From Planococcus citri (lineage: Eukaryota > Arthropoda > Insecta > Hemiptera > Pseudococcidae): 64,000 nucleotides of DNA. The position numbers and the translations under genes are program-made. The first letter of the stretch is position 1, and each line of letters starts with the position of its first letter. Positions 1 to 14,076 of this stretch are shown here, in pieces. The notes beneath the pieces were generated by a model, which saw only the letters and a list, made by a program, of their open reading frames with translations, was not told the DNA's origin and searched no databases. Where the stretch lies: contig NC_088680.1 of assembly GCF_950023065.1 (NCBI RefSeq), positions 64,021,350-64,085,349 of the forward strand, in the 5' to 3' direction.

Positions 1-2539
1 CTTTTGTATTACCTGATTCTGATAATTCTGAATGAATTATTCTGCTATTATTTCAAATAAATTTTTCAAGATTCTCATATTCTTGTTTTTTTTCTGAACT
101 TTTGACATTTCTCATGAATATTTTTGAAACTACGTAAGGTATCATGCTTTTTTAATATCTTCTTTATTAAAACGCAAAAACTGGATTTTCTCGTCTGAAG
201 CAAATTTAAGAAACTCCACATTTGAGGATTTAACGAGAAATTTCAATTGTTGAAAAAAAAATGTCACCCCACCTTTTTTAAGGTGAGTTAGATGAAACCC
301 TCCAAAAATTAGCAAAATTGAAGAATCCAAACCGAAAAACCGGGTTGATTTGACATGAAATGAGCCCTAAATAAAAAATTAAGTTATACACGTTTATATC
401 TTCATTATCCAAGAACGATTTAATTATTTCAAGAATCCTCGTTTACTTTACTTTTTACTCGTATTAACACGTGAAACCCCAACAACAGAGCGTATAAAAG
501 CCTCAAAAAAGTAAACACATTCAAACTTATACGATTAGGTATACATACAATCAACGCGAGTTGAATTTCACGTATAGGTAGCCTAGTTCTACACAGAGCA
601 TGCTAATTAATATTTTATCACAAAATTACACCATTTTACGTAGATAACGTGCTAGCAAAAAACAGCTCGGTTACGTGATAATTCTCGCACCTCATCGTAT
701 CACTTCGTCGGGCTTTCGTGGCTATAATGAAATGCGCATTAGCAAATTTCCAAAATATTTCCAAATTATTGCGCCGAGAGTTTTCGGGTTGTTATTTTTT
801 AGTACACACGGTGTGGCTTTTATTAAAACTTATTTTTGTCTGCTGCTCATTACGCTGTGTGCAGACCCATATGCCGGCTGAATTTCAAATTTAGCCGGAC
901 GATTTGGAAACGGTTGTCCTTTAACTGGGGGCTCACTCTTACATGACCCATTAAAATGGTTAAATTTTTACAATCGCGTTACACTCGTAAAAATGTACGC
1001 AGTTTAGCAACACGATAAAAGAAAAACGCTCGTGTATTTTGACACTGAAAGAAAAAAAACAGGCTACGCCATCGTACAAGTGGTGCTTTTAAAAAAGATA
1101 ATTTTAACACTACGGTACACCTGATGCCTCATTTATATCGTTGCGCGAATAAAACGATAATAGTTTTATTAAATTCGCATTTCGGTTATTAAAAAAACAT
1201 GCTGAAATTGAACAATTCTAGAATTTCGATAAACTTTAATAGCCATTTTTATACCTAATTGCGTAGGTTGAGATAGGTATATAGGTGCTTCTGTGTGTGT
1301 AATTTGTTGACTCGATTCGTGCCTCGGTAAATTATAAAAATTACCTTTGCCTTTGTACATTATAGATATAGTAGGGAGTATACCTTACACGCAGAAGTAA
1401 ATTTCGTAGTAAAATGAGACTCTCTCGTTACTCTCGCAAAACACAAAATTACCTTTCTAACAAATGATTTATAAATAGACGTAAAACCTTTTTAAATTAA
1501 TTCCAATGAAAAAGCTTACAAATAATACTTTCAGACTCGTATCCTCTAAATCCAAATTCTACATTTAATCGAGCAAATATCGCGCTCAAACAGAGTAAAA
1601 AAAATTCAACCTTACGAACAGCAAAAACCTCATCTGCGATATAATATAAATCTTCTTATAAAGTAGGTATAGGCACAAGTAGGTAGGTAGTTAGCAAAAT
1701 GAGAAAAAAAATTGAACGAAAAAAAAAAGATAACTACTTCGAGATACCAATTTCTTCATATTATTAATAAATTTCCTTGTAACTTATTCGCGAAAGAAGA
1801 GAAAAAAATTAAAGAAATCAATGACAATTTAAATCCTTTCATAACAGATAATAGGCTTTTCTTTTGTCGTTGCGTTGTCGATGAAGCTGATGCTGACTGG
1901 AGCACGGTGCTCGAGGCAGGAAAAATAAGTCGCATGTTGTTCTACTACGCTAATGTTTTCGTCGTTTATTAATGTCGAATAAATTAATTTTCAAACTGTA
2001 TAACAACGTGCGAACGTTAGTTAAATTTTCTATCGCAGCACTTCCTAATAAATATTTCTTTTTCTTACGCCTTCGCGAAATAATCGCGTGAGCTGGGTCG
2101 TCGTGAGGTATTTCTTTGTGAAGGTGAAGGGAAAGTGGAGGGGGGTTTGAGCCTTGTCTGCCTACGTACGAGTGAGGATCATGTTGAAATATTAATTTTT
2201 TTACATATCGTTGAAATAAAGCTTATAATAGGAAGTCGACTAATTGTAGAGGAATTTGGATGAAAATTGGATAAATTTATTCGATGCTTTATCTGATTAA
2301 AATTTTTTTTCATTGTCGTAATCGAATTCACGGAATCAAAATCATTCAGAAGATTTTTATTATCATTAATCATTATTTTTTTCACAATGATTGATAATTT
2401 TACGACCAATTTTAGAAAAAGTTTTCGATATTTGGCGCAATTTTTGTACTCGTAGCATGAACGTTGAACATTTTGTGAATTTTTTCTCTGTTTTGTTGAC
2501 GAATCGTGATGGCCTGTTTTCAAATTCATTATAAAGAAC
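1..2539. other. Non-coding left flank, no supported gene
   Basis: AT-rich unique-looking sequence with scattered TAGGTA words. It contains short open frames (for example 675-881 and 1712-1972), but none has a recognisable domain or flanking splice sites that join to the gene on the right. It could hold intron or 5' sequence of the TSPN-TSP1-EGF gene, whose first exons are missing, but I see no exon that completes the TSPN domain. Confidence 0.5.
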
Positions 2540-3605
2540 TAAAGATGATTCATTCGCGAACGATTTGACTAGAGGCGAAAAATCAATCAATCGTGACCTA
2601 ATGAATCACCAATTTATCAAATTAGATGAAAAATTAGACCATAAAACTTGACATTACGAATCATATCGACAAAAATTTGAGTTGATTCGTTCGCGAACGA
2701 TTGGCTTGAAAACGACGAATCATTCGAGAACGACCGAATCAGTTGCAAATCAATTCGGATAATACATTTGACGAGAAAACTAGACGCTCTTGAATCAGCC
2801 AATGAAAACTGAAAGTGATTCATTCGCGAACGATTTGCTCAGCTGAGAAAAAAATCATTCGCGAATGAGTTAATCACTGTTAAATCAAGTGCGGCAAAAA
2901 TGACAGTATGAAATTAGGCAATTTCAGTCCTATTATTCAGAACTGAAATCAATTCATTCGCGAATGATTCGCTCAGAACGAACAAATCAAATATCAATCG
3001 AAACCGACTGAATCACTTGAACATTGAGTCATATAATTTTCAATCTACCACACAAGATGTAATATTCTTCAACCTTCAACAAAGATTATGAGTGATTCGT
3101 TCGCGAATGATTCGCTCAAACGATCAGAAATCGTTCGCGAACGTATGAATCACCGAAAAATCAAATTTGGTAGGAATGGCACAGAGACCCTTAATAGATC
3201 TAATTCTGTGGCTCTGAGGTCAAAAACTGGACTGAATTCGTTCGCGAATGATTTGTTTAAAACAAACAAAATCAAATCAATGGAGAACGACTGAATCACT
3301 TGAAAATCAAACCAGATAATACGTCACCAACCAGGCACAACATTACATTTTTTTAAATCTAGAACTTCAACAAAAGTTGTAGATGATTCGTTCGCGAACG
3401 ATTTGCTCAAAGTGGAAAAATCGTTCGCGAACGAATGAATCACCGAAAAATCAAATTTGATGAAGATGACATAACAACGCTATTTTTGACAGATTCAATT
3501 CTGTGCGAAAAATGGACTGAATTCGTTCGCGAACGATTTGCTTAAAATGAACAAATCAGTCGAGAACGACTGAATCACTTGAAAATCAAACCAGATAATA
3601 CGTCA
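2540..3605. repeat. Palindrome array, left part (TTCGTTCGCGAACGAA family)
   Basis: Repeated near-copies of the self-complementary word TTCGTTCGCGAACGAA, spaced by AT-rich sequence that is itself repeated. From about 3060 the copies become an ordered satellite with a unit of roughly 285 bp: equivalent points fall near 3090 and 3382 and continue beyond the inserted element at 3606. Variants are mostly CG to TG or CA changes. The open frames reading SFAND or NSFAN here are translations of the palindrome, not genes. Confidence 0.9.
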
Positions 3606-4803
3606 CACAGTGGGCTGTGAGCACCCTCAAAACGCCTGAAATTCAAAAACTTACAATGAATCCTAAAACAATGGTAGAGTGACATCCTCCCTTATGTTTT
3701 TGGGGTCGCAGAATACGAATTTGACAATATTTTTTTTGTAGGGGTGGGGGATGAGGAGGTGAGGGGGGTGGAAACTTCAAAATATGACAATATTGATGTG
3801 TGATATGTCGAAATGTATGTTTTCTAGGTTGTAGATCACGAATTTTGCAATATTTTTTTCGTAGGGGTGAATAGTGGGGGATGAAGGGGGTGAAAAATTC
3901 AAAATTTGACAATAATGAAGTGTGATATGTCTAAATGTATGTTTTTGAAGGTGTAGATCACGAATCTGACAATATTTTTTTCGTATGGGCGAATGGTGGG
4001 GGGCGAAGGGGGTACAAACAGTGAAAAATTCAAAATTTGACTATAATGATGTGTGATATGTCAAAATGTACGTTTTCTAAGGTGTAGAAGAGGTGAAGGG
4101 TGGGGGATGAAGAATTTTCTGTTGGGAAGCCGTTTAAGTCCCAGTAAGAGAAAATTTGTAACATTTTAACGAAATTCACCAAGATTTTTCACTATAATCG
4201 ACCATGGAGGTCACCGGAGCACTTTGGAGCAAAAATGGCAGTTAACATCTTGAAATACACTATCTTAAGTATTACCAGCCACTGGAATTTCCCGTGCATC
4301 TACGTGCAAAAATTTGTTCTATTCCAATTTATGCAACAGAGTGGGCAAAAAACGAGATTTTAACATAAATTATGCCTCTATAATTACTTTACAAAAACTA
4401 AAATTGGGTAAATTGATGAAAAGTACTTACTTTCAGTTGAATTATTCATACTTGGTACATTTCGTCATATCACACATCATTATATAGTCAAATTTTGAAT
4501 TTTTCACCGTTTTTACCCCTTCACCCCCCACCATTCACTCCTACGAAAAAAATATTGTCAGATTCGTGATCTACACCCTCAAAAACATACATTTCGACAT
4601 ATCACACATCAATATCGTCAAATTTTGAAGTTTCCACCCCCTCACCTCCTCATCCCTCACCCCTACAAAAAAAATATTGTCAAATTCGTATTCTGCGACC
4701 CCAAAAACATAAGGGAGGATATCACTGTACCATTGTTTTAGGATTCATTGTAAGTTTTTGAATTTCAGGCGTTTTGAGGGTGCTCACAGCCGGGCCCACT
4801 GTG
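3606..4803. mobile_element. Foldback-like element with 5-bp target duplication
   Basis: The two ends are inverted copies: the left begins CACAGTGGGC and the right ends GCCCACTGTG. The inner arms also match in inverted orientation, including the stretches around 3640-3780 and 4620-4770. Each arm contains tandem units of about 125-135 bp that carry a GTGATATGTC word and a G-rich run. The element is flanked by CGTCA on both sides (3601-3605 and 4804-4808). Neighbouring satellite units read straight through this site (for example at 3315), so they serve as an empty-site control. There is no transposase frame, so it is non-autonomous. The superfamily is not identified. Confidence 0.85.
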
Positions 4804-6660
4804 CGTCATCAACCAGGCACACTGACACAACTTAACATTTTTAAAATCTAGAAATTCAACAAAAGTTGTCGATGATTCGTTCGCGAACGATTTTTCCACT
4901 TTGAGCAAATCGTTCGCGTACGAATGAATCACCGAAAAATCAAATTTGATAAATATGACATATAAACGACGCTATTTGACAAATTTAATTCTGTGCAAAA
5001 ATTAGGCCCAATTCGTTCGCGAACGATTTGCTTAAAATGAACAAATCAGTCGAGAACGACTGAATCACTTGAAAATCAAATCAGATAATACGTTACCAAC
5101 CAGGCACAACTTGACGTTTTTAAAATCTAGAATCTCAACAAAAATTGTGAATGAATCGTTCGCGAACGATTTGCTCACTGAAGAGAAAGTCGTTCGCGAA
5201 CGAATGAGTCACAGAAAAATCAAATTTGATAGGAATGACATAACAACACTTGATATATTTAATTTTGTGCCTTTGTTGTGGTCAAAACTGGACTAAATTC
5301 GTTCGCGAACGATTTGCTTAAAATGAACAAATCAATCGAGAACGACTGAATCACTTGGAAAATAAAATTATACCTATGTCTCCAACCAGGCACAACTTTA
5401 GGTACATATAAAAATTGTAAATGATTCGTTCACGAACGATTTGCTCAAAGGAGAGAAAATCGTTCGCGAACGAATGAATCATCACAAAATCAAATTTGGC
5501 GGAAATGAAATAACGACGCTTGATAGATTTAATTTCGTGCCTTTGTGGTCAAAACTGGACTAAATTCGTTCGCGAACGATTTGTTTAAAATGAACAAATC
5601 AATCGAGAACGACTGAATCACTTGAAAAATAGGATCAGATAATACCCATGCCTCCAACCAAGCACAACTTTAGGTACATTTTATTTATCTAGAACCTCAA
5701 CAAAAATCGTAAATGATTCGTTCACGAACGACTTGCTCAAAGGAGAAGAAATCGTTCGCGAACGAATGAATCATTGAAAAATCAAATTTGGCATTAATGA
5801 AATAACGACGCTTGATAGATTTAATTTTGTACCTTTATGGTCAAAAACTGGTCTAAATTCGTTCGCGAATGATTTGCTCAAAGTGAACAAATCAATCAAG
5901 AACGACTGAATCACTTGGAAAATCAAATCAGATAAATAATACGTCACCAACCAGGCACAACTTTGCATTATTTTTTGAATCTAGAACCTCAACGAAAATT
6001 ATGAATGATTCGTTCGTGAACGATTTTCTCGCAGGAAAAATTGAAAAATCTACTCATCAGGAAAAAATAACATGATAAAACATGTCAGTTTTATCTTTTT
6101 GGTTTTTTCACAAATTTGGCTCAATTTGTTAGCGAACGATTTTGTTCCAAATGATCGCCGACAAAACTTGACGATCTTTAATCCATAAATAAAAATTCTG
6201 AGTGATTTGTTCGCAAAAAAAGATTTGATCACAGAAAAAAATCGTTCGAGAACGAATGAATCATCAAAAAATCGAACTAGGTGAAGAAGATATAACGAAA
6301 CTTTGACGGTTTCAATTTTCTGTCGAAAAAAACTCGACTCAATTCGTTGGCGACCGATTTGCTCAAAATCAATAAATAATTCGAGAACGACTGAATCACT
6401 ACTGAAAAAATCAAATCCAGTAAAAAAGAACGTGGCGAAATTTCACCTTATCATTTTCATCCATAAGAATTTTTGATGTTTCGTTCGTGAATGATTCACT
6501 GATGAGTGGCGAAAAAATGATTTGCGAATGAATGAATCATCAATTATTAATCAATCCAGATCAATAATTAGATCATACAACTTGCCTTAACAAGCTATTA
6601 ACAGAAATTCGAGTTTATTCGTTCGCGAACGATTCGTTCATAAAACGACGAATCGTTGTA
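4804..6660. repeat. Satellite of about 285-bp units with CGTTCGCGAACG palindromes
   Basis: This continues the array interrupted by the foldback element. Equivalent points occur near 4870, 5148, 5420, 5712 and 6004, giving periods of 272 to 292 bp. Each unit has several palindromes plus conserved linkers such as CCAACCAGGCACAAC. After about 6060 the units decay and only scattered palindromes remain. Confidence 0.88.
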
Positions 6661-6664
6661 GAAT

Positions 6665-6860
6665 GACTCAAAAAAACTTCACTGTCTCACTTTCAAGTAA
6701 ACTTAAAATCTTTTTTACTCCTCCCCCTACCCTTTTCGCTCTCATATCAAAAATATTCAAAAAAATCTCATCATGGGAGAATCACTAAAAATCTTCACTG
6801 TTTCACTTTCAAATAAATTAAAAATATTTTTTACTCCTCCCCCTTCCCCTTTCTCTCAAT
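6665..6860. repeat. Short tandem duplication, period about 120 bp
   Basis: Two adjacent copies of a stretch that starts with a TTCACTGT(C/T)TCACTTTCAA word and ends in TTTTTTACTCCTCCCCCT, at about 6667 and 6787. Copies differ at a modest number of sites. No coding potential was seen. Confidence 0.7.
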
Positions 6861-9800
6861 CGCATGACGAGTTCCTCTAGCCATCTTGAATTTTAATTAA
6901 GGGAAAAGGAATTTATTGAGAAGCCCAGAGCACTCGAGCCAAAGAAGTGAGCTGAAATTTAAAATCAGTGCCTCCGAAAAATATATAACTATTCTTAAGT
7001 CATGCAGCCATGTCACACAAATTTTTCAAGTTTTTTAAATTTTCTTAAAATGGGGGGTGGGGACTTTCAAGAGATCCTGGGGGCTAAAAAGAATTTTAAA
7101 ACTTGAAATCATCATGATTGAAAACAGTGCTTTGAAGGCGTATACAAGTATGCGAATCCATATTGAAAAAATTCTAAAATAAATCAGCCCATCTGGTAGG
7201 TATGATCTTCTGGGAGTGGATCTGGAGGAAAGGAATTTTCATCCGGTTATTTGAAGGTCCGAGCACCTCTTCTGTGTATTTCTAGTTCTTATCATCAACT
7301 TGAAATAAAACTACAATATGACGATCATCTGTTTTGGGAACTCTGTCGCCTTAAAAATGTGAACGAATTTGTATATGTTAATAAAATTGCCTAACCAGTT
7401 TGCCGTAAATACGAATTGATGCAGCTCATTCGTTCTGTAGGTACCTATTAATTTAAGTCGAAGCTGGAGCAGGTTCCTTCGATTTCATTCCGATTTTTTA
7501 CTTCCTCTCCTCTGTGATATCAGTAAAATTTCCATTATCAATGAAATATCACTCAAAACCCTCCCCAAATTTGATAAAAATTAAAAATTAAAAAAAAAAT
7601 CAAAATCGAATGGCCTATATTGATTGTTGCTAATTCAAATGCATTAATTCCAAGCATCGAATCATTCCTTCGATCCGACCCTTTCGAGCCCATCTCCACC
7701 CTCTACGCCTCTCACCCCCGATTTACCCCTCCCCCCAAAATTAGATGGTCGAAGTGTAGTGTGACATGTCGATTTCTACTAACTCAAGGACGCTGAGTTC
7801 AAATATGCTCATATTTTTTGGACTCGACCCTTCAGTGCCCCCTCAAATTCATCAATTTTGAGAAAAACAAAAAAAATTGAGATTATAACGAAAGATAAGA
7901 AAAAAATATCCGAAAACTGCATCATATGCAATCTTCAAAAACTGTATTTTCCCATCTCAAGCCCTGTTTACCTCATCGTCAATTAGAAATACCTAATTAC
8001 CATCTACTTTGCTAAACACTGCGAAACAATTTACAAAATACAATCCAAATAAAACCCATTACGCCGTCGAGTATTTCAATTCGCCCTCTTGACGTTGGCA
8101 TATCCACCTAAGCCTGCAAAGAGAGCTGAAAATCTCAGCATAAAAAAATATAATAAGAACAAATGCATAGTTAAAAATCCGCTTATCTTGTGCAACTTGG
8201 AGCAGCATTCTCTTTAGAATTCTTAATGAAGCTAATCTGCTAACAAGGAAACACGAATTCGCGAATAAGTAGGTAAGCAAAAACGTACTACCGACCTAAG
8301 TAGTCGAGAACCAACGATGTAAAAATTCTACACTCATTTCCACCTTATCCGAAGCTAATTAACGATTAAATCTCGAGAATATTGCGGCTTCGGAGTTCTG
8401 TTCGGATCGATTTGGGTATGGGTATAAAAATGCGCAAATCAAGTCTCTCTAATTTAGTGTGTTTTTCACAACCTTGGAGGAAATTTTTCGCTATCGTTGG
8501 CATGATGTAAGTAAAATTGGCTATTTCTAAACACTGTGTAGTCGGGGTAAATAAATTACGTAAACGTGAGCGTATATACGATGTATATATGAGAATCTCT
8601 CTTGGACGACGATGAGACGAAAACGAAGAAGAACAAGAAGAAGAAGGAGAAATAACAGAAGGTATATAGTAGTAGAATGGAGCAGATCTAAGCCATTCGT
8701 TTTAATATTCAGAACATTGTCCGAGATAAGAAGAAGCTCCCTTAGATAATAGTTACGATTTATTCGAGAATACTCGTAAGGAAAACATATAGAGCACTTC
8801 GTATCGTGTGCGCGACTTTTTTCCAAAAAAAGAAAAAAAAACCATGCCGCTTGGCATAATGGTGGAAAACCTGTGAGAGAGGTGAGGGGTGAGATGAAAG
8901 TGTGTAAACTCCTCTCTTTGGCCCCTTTGCTGGTCAAAGCGTGAAAAAATAACCTAAAAACTAGCAGCTAAAATGTGTATATTATTCGGTGACATAGAAT
9001 ACACCCCTTATCAACACCTTTATTCGCCATAAATTCAACTTTAGCGAGAGAATTCCGCAGCCAAAATATTCTTAAATAACATTTCGCTCGTATGCATAAA
9101 AAAAAGCAGCCAGCGATCTTGTGTTACTCGCGAGAGAAACCAGGGACGATAAACTTTTTATTTATTTATTTATTTTATCTTTTTGTTATACTCGCGTTCT
9201 TGGTGTTTTTATTTGTAGCTCGACGACGAGTATTTCTCTCTATACATTTAGCCTTATGTTTTCAGCTCTGTATATCGGTTTAGGTTTCTTCGTCGTTTTG
9301 AGATCTGGTATAGAGGAAAATTCGAGCTAGTTCGCAACAGCTGTCTAATTTTTAATCTAGTTGGGCTAATTATGCGCGATAGTAGCGAATTTGAAATGGT
9401 AAAAACCGCATCATAAATGAACAAGTACCACTTAAACCGAACTACTTGATACGTACCCCTATTGCTATGAATTTTTAACGACAACCTCACGTCGTAGTAT
9501 ATCCTCAACATACTACATACTATAAGTGTACGTATAGCACGAGAAGCATTTCTTCTCACTCTCGACGAATATCAAAATGGCCAAACTGGAAACTTTCAAC
9601 ATACCAAAGTGAATTTCCAATCATTCGAGCTATTCCGATGGAATTCCATTTCTCGGTAAATTTATTTCTCATAATGCCGAGTCAACCAAACTATACGAGT
9701 ATACCGCGAGCCAAGTTGCAGCTTCGGGCAAAACTCGCTATCTTATCCAATTTAACTTACTCTATTAATTGTATCCGATCATTCATCGGTCTAACCTGAT

Positions 9801-10171
9801 TCAAAATTACATCGCCTCATGCCTCTGTGTCTATGTCTCTCATCCGTGTGTTTTGGAAACAATAAGATGAGGGAAGAAAAAAAATATACAGCAGGCAATT
9901 AAGAACTCGCGCAAAAACAAACTTCGCCAACAAATTCAAACTGTGTAAAAAGTTTCTCTTCGAAGGGTAGAGAAGAGTTTTACTTTCGTTAGAACCAACC
10001 AACGTATTTCTTCAAACTCTCGAGAATGTTTTTTTTTTCTTTTCGTAATGAAAACGCACGAGTATTATCTATATGCGTTGAATTGTTCGCGTTTTAAATT
10101 TAAAATTTTCATTTGAGTGGAAAAGTTTGAATTTTTGTTTATTTTTGTTGTTTTTTTGGTTTGATTTGCAG
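6861..10171. other. Non-coding stretch before the first visible exon
   Basis: I see no convincing exon here. Open frames at 8059-8280 and 8527-8937 (minus) and 9092-9330 (plus) have no recognisable domain. The last bases before 10172 form a T-rich tract ending in TTTGCAG, which is the splice acceptor of the first visible exon. Confidence 0.5.
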
Positions 10172-10350
10172 GTTCGAACCGAAGGTACGATATTTAGTTT
10201 AAGGTCGAGAAGTCAGCCCAGTACGTATTTATCGTTGAATCTGGATGGACCAGATGTCATTAGACTGATACAATCAACACCAAATGGTACCCAAAGTGTT
10301 GCCATACCTGCTGCCATTGCTGATGGACATTGGCATCAGTTAGCTTTAGG
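10172..10350 (+). CDS. TSPN-TSP1-EGF secreted protein, visible exon 1 (TSPN domain)
   Basis: First recognisable exon of a large extracellular multidomain gene. It encodes about 59 residues of a thrombospondin N-terminal-like laminin-G fold: the strand-like TIFSLRSR, then an NGT glycosylation sequon, then the typical DGHWHQLALG motif. It follows a clear acceptor (TTTGATTTGCAG) in phase 0 and ends at GG before GTGAGT, phase 2, which joins correctly to the exon at 25570 to read LALGIQDNVS. The start codon, signal peptide and first half of TSPN must lie upstream, probably outside the window. The domain belongs to the TSPN group seen in NELL proteins, thrombospondins and some collagens; orthology to a named gene is not established. 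Confidence 0.85.
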
Positions 10351-12589
10351 GTGAGTACTAAAAAATATATAGGCCTATTATATTATATTTTTTTTTTCAT
10401 AATCGATATTAAAATATTTATACATACTTGAGTCAGTCAACTCGAAACTCGAAATTTTCATCAATGAAATATTGTTTGAATTAGCAATAGGTACCTATAG
10501 ATAGAACATATCTGACATTTGACAAAGGTTTACTGAGTTACGAATAAAAACAGAAAAAAAAGGATGATTTCAATTTATATTACGTAGGTACCTACCTTGA
10601 TTGTGTTTATAGAAAGGGGAATATTCGCCATTTTCAAAAATTAATTAAAAATCAAGCAGTTGACGCAGAAAGATTGATTTCTTTTCAAACGAAAGCGCAA
10701 ATAACATTTTACTTTTAAAAAATAATTTTGTTTCTTCGTTGTACGAGTATTTGATGAAGGGGAATAACAACGAACCGATTCCTTCTTCGTCGTAATTCTC
10801 ATTTATTGTAAACTTAAAACTACACTGATACATGATTGAAATGTTTATTAACGATGAAGTTGAAAACTTTATTCTGATTTTTATATTATCTTTAGTGAAG
10901 AAGAAAAAAAAGCAATAGAGAAAAAGAAAAAAATAATGTAGGATTTGTTACGATAGCGATGAGATAAATGGAAGTTTTAATGGAACAATGGGACAAATGA
11001 AAAAAAATTATTTTGAATTTTAAAAAGTTGAAGTACCTACTTACCTAAACTTAAAGTTAATTGGCATACACATTGAGGTGGATCTCAAAAGAAAAAGTCA
11101 GGGGATTTTGACCTTATTCAGTGTATAGTAACTTCATTTTGAATTAAAAGTCACTCAGAAAAAATTTCAGCTGTCGAGGTGCTCCTGGAAGCAAGATATG
11201 TCCTCAAAGAGGCGACATTTTTGAAGAAATCTATGGTTTTTCGCTCTAACCTCCACGTAACCTGTTGGGGGGGGGGGAGAATGCCCACTTCCAAAAAATG
11301 GTATTTGAGATTTTGCATCGACCTGGGTCTTTTCTGTCAAAATCCAAGACCACTTTTTGGGTTCCACTGAGCAGTTTAAGATTTTCAAATCACTTATTTC
11401 TGGGTAAATTTGTGTTTTGAACATTTTTTCTTTCCAAATATTTCGCCTGAATTGAGCCAAATTATAGAAAGATATCATATTTCTAAAATTGGGAAAATAT
11501 TTTGGAACGCTGCGATGTCAATTTCTTGGTCATTGTTGCCAATTTCAAAACATCGAGCAAAATAGCCAAAAAGTTGACTAATTTTTCTATGGTTTTTTGA
11601 AATTGGAAAAAATTATTTGAAAAATTGGCACCACTGCGTTCCAAAATATTTCCCAAGTTTCAGAAATAATATCTTCAGATGTCTTGTGTAAATTAAAGCG
11701 AGATATTTGAGAAGAAAAAAGTTTCAAAACACGACCCCTTTATATGTAGACCCCTCTGTACACCCAGAGTAGAGGTATGCAAAAGTATTAATGGTTGATT
11801 CGCATTGTAATTGACCTGTAGAATCCGAAAATGATCATAAAAATGTCGATGGAAGGTCAGCGTGTCGTCTAGGGTTGAAAAACTGTAATTTTATTTTGGG
11901 GTATTTTTGAGAAAAATGCAAAAACTTTACTCAGAAAATCTCAAATTTGAGGCATGCCTCTTCCTCAGATTTTAAAAGTAATGGTATTTTCGAACTCAGC
12001 GGGGTTCAATCATGTGGAATTGACACCAATATCGCCCCGTTAGCTCCATTTGGAAAAATGGGGGGTTGAACTCTCCCCCCAAATCACCCCCATTCCCCTC
12101 CTATGGGATTTGGCGATTGCCTCTCGGGCTTAAAAATTTTCTTTTGGTGTCCTTGTTCATTACACCAAATTTCAAAGCTTTATCATAATTTGCTGCTTAC
12201 TTACAGTTTGCCACAGAACTATAAGTAAGCGATTTGATAATTGTAAAGATAGGGAGGGAGGGGGAGAGTTAGAGCGAAAAAGCCAAGATTTTTTCGAAAA
12301 TATCCCCCCTTTGAGGACTTATATCTTTCTTCCAGGAGCATATACCTCCATAGCTAGAAAATTTTCTGGGTGACTTTCAACTGAATAATAATAAGTATAA
12401 AGATATCTACGGAATTTGATCGAAATCCCTTGACATTTTTTTCTTTTACAATCCACCCAAATGTTCAAGTAGGAGTGATCAAGTCTGATTAGATTTAAGT
12501 AGATCTTGGTATTTCGTATTTCTCTGTGGATGCCCAGTAGAAAATTATTTATTAATGAACATATTTGGACATTCCATGGATCTACAAAT
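10351..12589. other. Intron 1, left part, with an intragenic duplicated segment
   Basis: This is the beginning of a 15.2-kb intron. About 10389-10984 is a direct copy of 31380-31945 in intron 5 of the same gene (same order, many small indels). About 11160-11270 also resembles 31135-31235. The rest is unique-looking AT-rich sequence with pyrimidine-rich and G-rich runs. No exon was seen. Confidence 0.6.
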
Positions 12590-14076
12590 TTCACTTGACC
12601 GGATCAAATCTGTTCTGGCCAGATCAAAGTTTTGGCTCTGATCAGATCCACTTAGCTCTGGGATCCAAGTTTCGATAGGATCAGATCTGTTCAGATGGGA
12701 TCAGATCTAATTATAAGTATACCTATTCGTAGGTACTCATTCACCTGCTTGATAATTACTTCATCAGTTTAGATGTTTAAATGGGTTCAAATACAGGTCC
12801 AATCAGATCTAATCTGATTAAAACTTCGATCTGATTGAATCTGAGAAGATCCCAGGAAAAATGATTGAATCTGAGTGGGTCTGAGCAGATCTATAGACAA
12901 TCCGATCTGGTCAAAAATCGAATTGAAACAGAGGTAATCCCAAATCTTCAGATTAGATCACCTTATTCAGAGAAGATCTGGTCTGATCAAGATTGAATCT
13001 ATTCAGATCTGATCAGACTTAATCTAAACTCGTCATTTCTCTCAAAATCCGATCAGAAAATTGATCCAACCAGATTTGATTAGAACTGGCCATTTCTGAT
13101 CCGGTTTAAAAAATATAGATCCAGGAAATGTCCGGATCTGATGATTAGATTCAATCTTGATCATAATTTTTGATCTAACCTCGTCTGATCAGATCAAACT
13201 GAATTATTGAATCGGATTTGAACAAATCTGATCAGATCCAATCATTTCTCCCGATATCCGATCAAAACTATTAACTAAATTTGATTAGGTCTGATCAGGT
13301 TTAAATCAATCTAGGAAATGTCCAGATACGATCTGATCTGATCTGATCCGATCATTATCCACTGCCTCCACTGGGAACTCTGTTTGAAACATGTGAACAA
13401 TATCTATGAGAACAACCTCGGAAAAAGTGATTGAATCTGATCAGATCTGATCAAATCCGAATATCCGATTCAATAAATCAAGTTGATCTGATCAGACTAG
13501 GTTAGATCAAAATTATGATTGAGATTGAATCTTATCGTCAGATTCGGACATTTCCTGGATCCATTTAAACCGGATCAGCCCTGACCAGCTCTAATCAGAC
13601 CTGATCAAATTACGTCATTTCTCTCGAAATCTGATCAGTGATCAAAAATAAAATCCCACCATATCTGATTTGATCTGGTCATGGTCTTATCAGGTCTAAA
13701 AATGAATCCAGAAAATGTCCGGATCTGATGATAAGATTCAATCCCGATCATAACTTTGATCTAACCTCGTCTGATCATATCAAATTAAATTATGGAATGT
13801 CCGGATTTGATCAGATCTGATCAGATTCAATCACTTTTTCCTGGGTTATTCTCATAGATATCCTTTGCATGTTTCAAAAAGAGTTCCCAGCCGATAATGA
13901 TCGGATCAGATCAGATCAGATCTGGACATTTCCTGGATCGATTTAAACCTGATCAGAACTAAACAGATTTGGTTAGATCACAGTTTAGATCAGATATCAG
14001 GAGAAATGATTAGATCTGATGAGTCCTGATCAGATATGTCCGGCCAAATCTGGCTACTGGTCAGATCCGATCACAT
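12590..14076. repeat. GATCTGATCAGATC low-complexity palindromic array, left part
   Basis: Dense, irregular recurrence of GATCTGATC and GATCAGATC words, which are self-complementary, mixed with longer shared phrases such as CCAGGAAATGTCCGGATCTG that occur in both orientations. There is no fixed period. The same family occurs at 14861-15050, near 34060-34140, at 47975-49270 and near 50360-50470, all inside or beside the same gene. Confidence 0.85.

Noticed and set aside
8459..8507. Possible upstream exon between a CTCTCTAATTTAG acceptor and a GTAAGT donor
   Set aside because: Phase would fit, but the 16 residues it encodes do not resemble the part of TSPN that should precede VRTEGTIFSL, so I did not add it to the gene.
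8527..8937. 136-codon minus-strand frame with a hydrophobic leucine-rich stretch
   Set aside because: The leucine run is the reverse reading of AAGAAGAAGGAG-type repeats; the rest has no recognisable domain and no supporting signals.
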